64,000 nt of DNA, from the NCBI GenBank assembly GCA_032622095.1, contig CP136064.1:173792310-173856309 (forward strand), in the 5' to 3' direction. The notes beneath the pieces were generated by a model, which was given only the letters and a program-made list of their open reading frames with translations, ran no database searches and was not told where the DNA came from. The translations under genes and the position numbers were made by a program. Source of the stretch: Siphonodentalium dalli (Eukaryota > Mollusca > Scaphopoda > Gadilida > Siphonodentaliidae). Of this stretch, positions 12,401 through 24,400 are shown in pieces (position 1 is the stretch's first letter; each line of letters starts with the position of its first letter).

Positions 12401-15400
12401 AAACTTGCGGACAATTTAATGAAAAAGGTGGACTGAATGAAAAAAGTGAATGTGTAGTTGATACATGTAGATTTTTATCTTTGGGTTTGATGGTTGTTTT
12501 AGAAAACACTTATCTATTTAATTTTATGAAACCTTTTTGGAAAGGTGCAGTTTATAGTTGGTCCGTTTCTTGTAATATAATACAAATGTGTGGGATATAG
12601 CAAAACTTTAATACACAGAATAAAATTGAACTGGTATAAGATAAATAAAACCTGTTAGGAAGAGATATCCTCCACTCTAGTTTCCCATTTGATACGAGGA
12701 TCTTCACCATGCCGGTTTGTGATGCCGCTAACACATATTCTCCTACAAACCAAAATGAATAATATAAATGCTAATCCACCATGTCTTGAAAAAATATTAC
12801 AATAGGAAGATGATTTCTTATTCAAAATGAACATATCAATGGTCAAACAAAGAGTGGGTCAAAGCCAATCCAGTATACCCCCCCACCCCATTTTCTTCAA
12901 AATGTGGGGTATAGTTAACTGAATTTCAGTGTAATTACATAGTTAGAACAGAATTCATATTTAAAGATGCATAATCAGAATTAACGCTCGCAAATTACTA
13001 TTTCCTTGGCTTCGGGTGTAAAAAATATTTGATAATAGTCGAGGAACCCACCCATCAAAGCTCAGAGTGATCAGATACCGATGTTTGAAATCTAACATTT
13101 TTCACCACTGACAATTTTAAGTGGCCCAGTAAACAGCCGACGAGAAGTCGGTCTCGGACCAAATTGCAGATGAAGATGGATAACTCTAAAATCAAGGGCT
13201 TTTTTGTGTCAGATATTTGACAAACCAGCAAAATTTCATTGAACTAAATGTTGATAAATAACAGGTTTTCGGCAATTTTATACTAATAGTTAGCAATATT
13301 TTTTGGCAATTACTCGATACTGATAACTGAAGCGCATCTAAAAATTTGTTGTTGTTGTTGTAATCTGATGATATGAGGACCATCGAATCGGGTTGAGTAC
13401 CTTTAATGAATCACATGTAAGGCCAAAAAATAAAAAGGTTTTGTTTCTCAGGCCCCGCCGCGTTGAATAAAAAGGGCCGCATTAGGCCTTTTTATTGCAA
13501 TGCCTGATGTTATGACAAAAAAAAAAAAAAAAAAACTATCAACATGTCCATAGGAGATATGTGTTGAATATTAGTGTGCATTGAGCTCTAACATGTAATG
13601 TGTTAAAAAGTGACTTGCAGGCTTACAACATCAAGTAGATGACTACAATTAAGAAAATGATTAGCTGATCCTCATGCTCTTCTTACAATTAGTCATTGTG
13701 AACAACTTACACTAATTGTAACTTTATACAATTGAAAGGCACAGGACTAAATCAGGATCACATATTAGAATGGGGAGGTATCAGTTTTTAGACAACAATA
13801 ACAGTAGTTAATGTCAGGGGCATTATATATTGTTAGGTAATCCCAGTCATACACTGGTAGTACAATGTCATTTTTATATAAGACTAAATGAGTTTATATG
13901 CATAACAGTTCCCTCTACCTTTCTGGTTATTACTAGACAGAGGAAGGTATCTTTGTCCATGCTTACTATGCGCAGAAAAAAATAAAAAATAAAAATAAAA
14001 CCCTCCCTACCTCATTGATTTGAAAAAAAAATTGCCTGAGAACCAACACACTTTTTTTTTTTGGCCTAAAACTTATTTTTTATCTTGCATACTTTCATGT
14101 TAACATACCTGATGAAGACACAATGGCAGTGGCTCTAAAAATATAAAAGAAAATGTTATTACATGTAATGCCATGTAATTACAAAGAAATAATCATTCGC
14201 ATATTGTTTGTATATAAGGCCATAAAGAAAAGTCAGTGTTCCCAGAAACTGCCTGTGTGATAAAACCTAAAATTGTGCCATTAATGGAGTCAAATATTTA
14301 GGACCGCAATGGCACTACTTGGTTGTTGGAAGAGCGTAATTATTTGCATGTCTGAATTTTCTAAAATTATAGCAATGGAAGTCTTATGGAAACATACACC
14401 ATATTATTTTCATAAAATGTGAAACGAAATAACAATTGTTCATCAACATTCAAATTATTGATGATTATAGTGATTAAATCAATGTTAAAATCATGTATTC
14501 TCAAATCCACACTGAGAGAGAATGACCGTCTCAGCTTATTTAAAGTAAATCAAGCAACAAAAATTACCTATCAGATGACTCTGTGTTGAGCGATTTTTGC
14601 CAGTATAAGACACCACTCCTGGGGTTCCAGTTCCGGATATATCGACCATTGCCACTGATGGTAATCAGATCTGTAGTAAACAAGAACAGGTAAACTAAGC
14701 AAGGCTAAATAAATAATATGCCGGGTACATGTATATATATTGGTGTGAAGATGGAGTGGACTTCCCCTTCAAGTTCTTTCCAGCACATTAAATATAGGGA
14801 GAGGATGGGACTAAACGCACACAGATGGAAAGAGTCTTAATAGAGCTCTCTATGAAACTGAAAGGAATATAACAAAACAGATCAAAGATGACATTTCCAT
14901 TATGACAGTGACCTCAACAATAGATTGACGTAAAAATATTATCAAAATGTCACCTAATGCGAAAAACATATCAAAAGGCATTTTTGGTGGTGGATTGACG
15001 GTAACATGATGTGACATTGAGGGCTAGGTATTTATGTTCAAAGGCGAAATATCATTGACATCACGTAAGATTTGACTTCATTACTCATGTACTAAGTTAT
15101 GTTACAGTATTATAAATAAACAAAGAGGGATAACTCAAGAATGGGAAATTTCATAACTGAGCCTAGCTCATTATTGAGCCACAGGGAATGTCAGACAAAT
15201 GTAATAGTGTACCTCCAACCCAAATGTGTCATATCCCAGAAAATTTATTATCTTTATTCCAGAGTATGTCACACATCAAATATTACCAATGGAGCTTTCC
15301 ACAGAGGCCACACCCACAGCGATAGTACCACCCACTGGTAATAAGACTAATCCATATAAATATTATCTGTTACCCGAGATCGACTTGCCCACAAATTAAG

Positions 15401-18400
15401 TAGCTGAAACAAACTAATGTATATGAATTCGTGCACATTTTGATGTTTAAACAGTTTGATTTAAATAAATATTGTTTAAATTCATTTTTTTTTTTAGATT
15501 GAACTCTGATTGAACAACATCTGCCGGGGTACCCCGAGGCTCCACACCAAATTTGGTTGAAACTGTTCAAGGGCTCTGGAAGAAAAATAGCAAACAGACC
15601 ATAATAGATAGATACCCGAACTCTTTAATATATCTAAACCAGAGAACAGACATTAGTTTTGCCGTTAAATGTGAAAATTATGACAAGTGTCATGCTAAAT
15701 GAAAAACATTGTTATATAATCACGGACAAATTTATAACATCTTGGCGCAAATATAAATCAGTATATTATGATTTGACAATAAAAAAGTTGTTTGAATATA
15801 GCCAATTTAATACTGAATGTATGCATTGATATCAAAATTAGGGTGAAGAAAGATGACAGCAGAATTTTCAATGCAGCCATTGGTTGGCTCAGTCGCTGAT
15901 TGGTTGAAAATATCTTCTACTAATTATTTGATTGACAGCTGTGGAAAGGTCCATTGTTTGAACATATGGTCTTTCATTCTGATGTTATGAAGCATCAGTA
16001 GACAATAGTAGTTCATATACTGTGAATCGAATCGAAAACTGTGATGACTCAAATTTGAAAATTATTTGATTTGATTCGGGAGACTGAATTGTGAATATAA
16101 ATTTGATTTGATGAATCGCAAGGGCCTAGTTTAACAAAACAGGTTGGCAAAATTAAATGTTTTGTTTAAACTGCTATTGTCAATCACCCTGTATTGTCCA
16201 AACAGGTTACCGAGGTTGATCATAGGGAAACATTGAGGAGCTCAGTAAATGAGAGAAATGAACGTTCTATTGTCATTCTCATCCTATTACATGAGCAATA
16301 ACATCTTTTTTCTTCTGTTTCTTCAATAGCAACCCGATGTAATAATCATTATATCTACAATGGCTGAAACCATTAAACCCCCATGTGAGGGGGGGGTGGG
16401 ACAAATCTTCAGGAACAACTCATATATAGAGGATATGAAATGAGTGTTTCTCTCATATGATATTTATGAAACGAGTCTAAGAATTTTCAGTTTTCTCGAG
16501 CCTCCGGCGAGAGAAAACTGAAAATTCGTGACGAGTTTCATAAATATCATATGAGAGAAACACAAATTACATATTCTATTTATCATATGACACCTATAAA
16601 TTGATTATGATGTCCAAAACGCACACAAATCACTAAATAGCTATATGACATCGGCAGCAAAAGGTTAATGTGACGTCACTTCATTGCACTGGAAGCCCAA
16701 TTACACCTGGTGAACTAGCAGAAATAATATGCACGCAAAGATATAGTGCGCTATTCTGTTCTAAGTTTGTGACTTATATCGTATGTTTATTAGATAACTA
16801 AAAATTACATATTCTATTTATCGTATAACAATGTCCAAAAGTATATATTTCAAGATTATAATTGCGAGAATTTCGGCATCGTGTTGATTCGTGTATTTGA
16901 CGCGCACGAATTTGACCTGCATTTAGTCAGATGCGGCTCGGCCCCCGGCTGCCATTTAGCCAATCAGAACACACTTTTTGTCAACAAACCAATCAAATTA
17001 TCGGAAGGTGATATGAATTAGTAATTGATATGAAATTGATTTATGACATAGTTTCCAACGTAAATAATGATTTAGTCCTATGATAAAACATAATACATGC
17101 TTGTTGCCTATTTTATTTTTGTGTATGAACTGTATGAACTTAATTGGAATAAATACTGCTTAACCCTTTCATGACGGGAGCTTCCTGACAAAAACCCTGT
17201 GTCAATGGATTTCTTATATATGCGAGTCTCCCACATGGAGCCTCGCATAATAAGAGAATGCATTGGCGACTTTGGCCTAACAATATTTACCTTGACCTTG
17301 TAAGCCAGTGCATTCTCTTATATATGTGATCCCTATGGGAGACTCGCATACATAAAGAAAATGCACTGGTACAGGATCATTAATGCTGTCCCAGCGAAGC
17401 TCCTGTCATGGAAAGGTTAAACAAGAATAAAACTCACTGTTTTCATGGTAGACGAAGGTATTAATAGAACCTTTCTCATCAGTTTCAAATATCTGTCTCC
17501 AAGCTGAAAAGAATTGATGATGAAATAGGATGTTTTAACGGTTACTAAGGCCAAAGAAAAAAATATTTGGGTTTGGGTTTCCCTACCGACCCTATTTTAA
17601 ACGCCCTACCCTAAAGTTTTTTTCATGGTTTTCAAGAAAATCTATTGAATTTGTCTCACAAAATTTCATAAAACACAAAATACAGATTTCAGCATCTCAG
17701 AATAGGTTTATTTCTTAGTAAAAGTATGGTGCAATATTAAAATTTATACAAAAATAATCAAAAGTAGTTTTATGTCAATCTTGGAAAGTAAAATACGCAC
17801 ATGAAAAGTAATAATAATATGTCAAAATAAAAATAATAATAAAAAAAATAAAATTACAGACCTACCTACCGACCCGATTTTATTTCGGCTTGTAACCCAA
17901 ACCAAACATTTAATTTTCTTTGGCCTAAGCAAAGATAACATAATGTCATATTGAGGACATGTGTGGATTTTGATTCAATGATATTCATGAATGAGAAATT
18001 TTCACATTAAGAGAAAAATCTTATGTTTTAAAGATACCATGTCCATTTTAATACCTGTAAGTTACTATTTCTTCCGCTTCGGTGGTGAAAAATATTTGAT
18101 TTGAGTTGAGGAAGCAATTAGATTTTTATTTTCTAAATCTATTTATTTTGTACACCACAAAGTTTTTGTCAGCCTTGCAAACAGTCCACAGGAAATATAT
18201 GCAGACATGCGCCGATGCCCTAACATGAGTTTGTGGGGTCACGCCAGAAACAAAATCGAAAATATCTTGTTATAGTTTGCATGCGGATAATCCAGGCCTG
18301 GAAATCTTGCATGGCCGATTTTATCACTTGCAAACCCGCTCAACTTTTAACTGGCGAAACTGATTTTTTGCCCAAGTAAATTTGTTTAACCTATGAGTAA

Positions 18401-21400
18401 ATATTCAAGTCTATTACAAATGGCTATTGAAAAGATAAAGCCAAAGCTGCTGCACTGGACCTTTGATCGAGCATAATAGGGAATCTCGCAGAGAACGTGA
18501 CAATAAGCAATAATGTTCACTCAAACAATCAGCTATGATGTAGCAAATGATGTCGATTGCTACAAATTCCCAACTCATGAATAATTCCCTTTTGATTAGT
18601 CAGAGATACAGTTGGTCATTCATACAAAAATAACTGCCGCGGTTAAATAACAAGATTTAGGTAAGGGTTATCCCCCATGCTGGTACCAGTGTCCACTGAT
18701 TGCTTGAAATCAGTGTGATAGATGTACACATAATTAGCATAGATGAAAAGAGTTAAAGGCCTCTATATACATAATATTGCAACACATGTTACATCTATAA
18801 CTGATAATTTATCAAGAATATGATCACAGGAATAAATATATCAGTACCCAACTTGAATTCAAAAGCTCAAATAAATTGTCTTAAGAAGGGGTTAAAGTAT
18901 TTGGGGTGGGTGGGGGTAGTTTTAAATCTCATAGCTCTGCACCTATTCACATCATCCAAAGACCTCTCACTATATTATCCAATGGTTTAGTGATTTTGGA
19001 GGATATGTTTATATTAGGAGTTGAAGTCAACTCATTGGAAGCAAAAGTGTTAAATCCCTATCTCTGCCACTTTTGACTAGCCAGATATTCAAATAAATAT
19101 ATATAATAGATTATATGGTTAGATACCATCGCACTCACTTCTAAAGAGAAATTATAATGTACTGACAAGCCAGATTGCTTAGACAAGACATGGGTGACAT
19201 AGGATTCCATCTCATATTTAAATTGAACTTTAATGACCCCCATTCTCTCCATACCAGTTGTTGTTATTTTGTTTATCAACCATGTCAGATAAGATTAGAT
19301 AACATGTGTAATAAGGCATGCTTATAGTTACAGTGCAAGAGTAAGTGTTTCATTACAGGGGTGTTTGTTTTTCAAAACTGTTTTTTTTTTCATAAAAAAA
19401 AACAAAAAATTGTTAAATTGAGCAAGGAGTTAATCTAAATTAAATTATTTTTTATTTTTTTTAATTAGAGCAAGGAGTAAGCTAATAACATTGTCTGTTT
19501 TTTTAAAGAGTTATTATGACCCTGGCTACGCCCATATTTGACCCAGTGACCCCATTTCAACAATTCTGAACCCCAGTCACCCAAGGACACTCCATACCAA
19601 ATATAAGCTAAATAGGCCCGATACTTCTTGCGAAGAAGTCGTTTTAAGAATTACTATGGAGGGAAAGAGTAATGGCCCTGGATTCACAACTATTTGACCG
19701 GGTGACCTCATTTAAACAATTCTGAATGTGAGTCAGTCACTCAGGAACACACACACCAAATATGAACACAATAGGAAGATAATTGTTGATGGACGAACAA
19801 CGGACGAGGAGTGATGACTATAGCTCAAAGATTTTGTCTCAGGTGAGCTAATAAACTCACATACCAAAAATTGTCAGAATCCATCTAGACGGCTATGTTA
19901 TATATGTTAGGGCCTACCTGCCCGCCAACAGTCCCTCAACAAACAAAAGTTTCTGATACAAAACGTGACTAAAAATTTGCAATCAGCCTATGTCCGCTGT
20001 ACATCGTTCTTTGTAGTGCGCTTTTTTGGGGTCTGACAAACTTGTCCAGATGCACAAATCAGGCTACCTTGGACATTACCAACTGAGCCACTGGGGCCCC
20101 AATACAATCAGTGAACATCCAGTTAATATGGGGCCCAATACTTATCAGAGAACACCAGTTATCAAAGGGTTAACAAAGCCGTCATGCTAAGAGATCAATA
20201 AAATTGTGCCATCAGTTGATAGATTTATGAATGACTACTAACAGCATGAATCTCTGGCATGCTGGGAAATCACCAATATCTGTTGCTGATATCTATTCAT
20301 TTAATCAATAGAGATATACATGCATTGCATACCAGGGTCCAGCCTAGATCTAGGGAGACTTTTTTTCTGACCTTAAGCAACAGCAATTTAATAGCCTAGT
20401 TTACGAACCAATCCTACAACTTTTTTCTTAATATTGTAAAAAACATTTTTTATATTTAATTGTTTTATGTTCATGTTGATTTAAATATGAAGCATGTCGT
20501 GACAGGTGAAGAAAATAGTTGATGACAGCTCTTATCTTTTTTGCTTTCAAATTATAGTTTATTTTTATAATTTGAGTAAAATTGTTATCATATCAAAACA
20601 TCTTGAGAAATTCATTGACAGTTCCGTTATTTGTCCATTATTGTGGAGGTGATATATATTTTAAATACAAATTGTTTTCCCTGCCTGCATCTACTTTTTC
20701 AACCCAAATGTTCGTAAACCAGGCTATTATTGTTGTGGCCTTACTATCAATGATATTAACATTATGGCAAATCGTTGCACCTAAGAAACTTACCTATGCT
20801 TCCATTGTTTGCATTGATACAAGCCACTACATTCTTATCAGTGGCCACAAATATCCTCTTTCCAGTAGCAAAGCTCCTGTCCCAATAAAGATTGAGGGCT
20901 CTGCCAACATATTGTTGCCGCCTGAAAAATAGTATTGATTATTTAATTATTACATCCCCCTCATAATTCCTATACTATTTTGTGGTTAGTATCCAAAACC
21001 TATGCAGTAATGTCCTAAATAATTGACTCCTTAACCAAAGCAGAATAATGGGTAACTTTTTAGGATTTAGTCGGAAATATGGCTTGTTGCCATTCATCGT
21101 AAAGCTCTCAGTGAATGCCATCTTGTTAATTTTGTGTCAATATATAATATCAACTGAAGATGGCTAAAAGCTTTTGCAAGAGCGTGTTTATTTAATCATT
21201 CAACCTCCAGGGTCATTCATCACCTGCACCAATTAAACTCTACTCTATCACTGAAGCTGCCACGTACATGTATCTCAACTGATTGTGTTATAATTTTGGC
21301 AAAGCAATCTGCTGAGAATCTGATTTCATTTTTCAAAGATATCATCTATTTGGTTGATTATCCTGAATTTAATGAATTTAATACGACATTCTATAGTAAT

Positions 21401-24400
21401 AACAAATTCAAGGCTGCCAACAAATGTAAAGCAGTATAATTGCCATAAACTTGCCATAAAGGACGATTCTGAAAATATAACAACTCCCTTCTCGAAGCAC
21501 ACTATCTCAATCAGTTGATGGGAGAATGCACGTTATCCACAACTGACTAACAATTGTATATTAAATGCTTATCTGCATGTCCCAACAAAAGCATTATATT
21601 TACTATAAACCTGCCACAGACTGATCCGAAACTATAACAACTGCCTTGCTAAAGCACACTATCTTACTCAGTTGGTGGGAGAGTTCATGTTATTCGCAAC
21701 TGACAACAATTGTACTAGTATGTTTCTCAGCAGGTCAAAATGTAGGCTACTGCTGACCTCCATCCGCTTTATCTGGCTATGCGATGTATTTTAATTGGTA
21801 CTTGGATGGTGTATAGAACAGAAGTTAAAATAGAATCAGAGCCAGGAACCACGTCACTAATGTAGTCTCTCAACTGTCACTTCAGACATTTAAATAGCTG
21901 CCGTCTGGAAATTTTGAGTAGATATTTGTGGCAGAAGTTATTGTATTTATCTATTATTATGTGCATTGTATGAATATCTACTAAATGGTTGAGGTGTGTT
22001 TCAGTGTTTGATGTTCAAAATCAGGGCACAATCGATACCTACAGTAATGCTCTAAGTAATCGACTCTTTAACCACAGCAGAATTATGGGTAACTTTTCAG
22101 GATTTAGTCGGAAATATGGCTTGTTGCCATTCATCGGAAAGCACTCCCAGAGAGTTTCCGATGAATGGCAAAAAGCCATATTTCCGACTAAATCCTGAAA
22201 AGTTGCCCATAATTCTGCTGTGGTTAAAGAGTCGATTACTTAGAGCATTACTGTATTTTCCTTGTAAATTTCACTTATAATAGATATGAGTTTTTAACAA
22301 TTACTGATTTTTTTAATGTGCATTGTGAATTTCCACTAACTGTTGCACTAGTTTAACCTGTCAGACAAATGTTTAAAATCAAAACCGATTTTGATTAGAG
22401 ACTTGATGTGTGATGAAGGTTCCTGGACCTGAGTATGCTTATATGAACAATGTTTATGGCTATGGGTAATGTAGTGTCATATGCATACCGGTGAAACAAC
22501 AAACTGTGTAACAAATGATTGCTCATGGAAAGGGAACCCGATCACAATCTCACATGCTTCAGGAACACAAAGATGAGATCAAGGTGACACTCGCAGCCGA
22601 CCGATTGGGCACTTGGAATTGTAATAGATTCGAACGACCGGAGCAACATCCTTACGAGATAGTGAATATCATCAGGGTAATGATTGCTACCTCAACTGGG
22701 AATGTGAATGATACAATATCCCTTGGTCTGCGACAAATGAACAAGTTTGAAGAAATGTTATAGAATGATATGATATCCATATGGGGCTGAGACAATGCAC
22801 TTAAGAAATAGGATATCACTTTGAGTGACACTCAGGTGGCCATATTCTGTTCAGGCCAAAAAAAATAATACCTTCGTTTCCGGTAACGGAGGGCAAAAAA
22901 ATAGGGTAGGGAGATTGTTTTTTTTTATTCCCATAATATACAAGGTATTAATATCCCTAAATGTATTTTCTATACAGATATAATATGTATATAGTTTATC
23001 TGGATATAAGATTGTAAACTAACTCACAAGGCACTGTATTTTATATTCTTTTATTTCAGTCTTTACTAGTTTTTGCCATATGGCTTGACAACAACAGGAG
23101 TCAGACCGCTCTTAAATTTTTACACATAATATTGTATATTGGAGTGAGTCTTGAATCATTGTCTTAAGGCAGCTTTCACCACACCACCACCTTCCCTACA
23201 TTGGACACAAGTGTCTGCTTCGCCGATACCAGAACCAAACTCTAGAGGATCTGACAGGGACAATCTTGGGTATTTTGGGAACGGGTCCAGGGCCCATGCA
23301 ATTGGGGAAAAGATATCATAGAAGGTATATTGTGAAATTTTCAAATTGACATAATGACACTATCAGATGAATTTCAAAAATAAGATGTTTAAATTTTAAT
23401 GAACTACTAGTAATGAATAAAAACAACAGTGTATATACCAGTTCATACGAAGTCTATGCTGAATTTTGCTATTGGCCTATTAGTGAAAAAAAAATTATGT
23501 CCGCAAACCCGCTATACAGCCACTGAAAATGGCCTGGATCAGCGCCTGACACTATTGATCAGATTACCACAACTTGTTACCAGTCAGATTCAGATCTAAA
23601 ACACAATAGATCTTCTGACATTTTCCATTAAAGGACTCAATCAACACTCATTTTATTGTGTCACCTTTAATACGGTTACAATATAATTTTGAACGGGAAA
23701 CTACACCACATCTGAATGGACACTAGGAGTGGGAAAATAATAAGCAATTATACAATTCTAAGTGAATGTAAATAAAACTAAATTATTAAAGATATACTGC
23801 AAAATAGACTAACTTTATTCAACATTGTTATACTTTTTTGACTGGTAGTATCGTATTGATGACGTCAATGTAAAATGAAAAAACTTTCTCTGAGTAAACG
23901 AACCAGAGGACAGAAGTATTATATAATTACATGTACAATACAACTACAGAATGATCTGAATAACCTGGAATAATGAGCAAAAAAGTGGGGGATGCAGTTC
24001 AACACCAGCAAATGTTACATAATGAACAACCAACAGAAAACCCAGAAATTCTACACACTGGGTGGCGAAATCCTCACGGAAGTACCAACCAATCCTTATC
24101 TCAGCATCCAACTGTCAAACGACCTCAAATGGGACGTCCACATAACCAACATCACCAAGAAGGCTAACTCCACCAGGGGTCATCGGCTTCTTGAAGAACC
24201 TCCATCACTGCCCAGAAAAATGCAGGAAAACAGCATATATTGCTCTGGTGAAACCAATTACGGAGTACTCTGCCACAATCTGGGACACACTATAAAGTGT
24301 ATGCCGAGGCCGACTCCAAATAAAAGGTGTATACGGGGTGTTATATGGCGCTTGGTCCGTTGTTTCTCAATGGATATTAATTAAATTTGGGACATGGAAT

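Noticed and set aside
20582-20932. 116-codon plus-strand ORF with hydrophobic stretches.
   Set aside because: Its second half is antisense to EMC1 exon 2; the first half is AT-rich intron.
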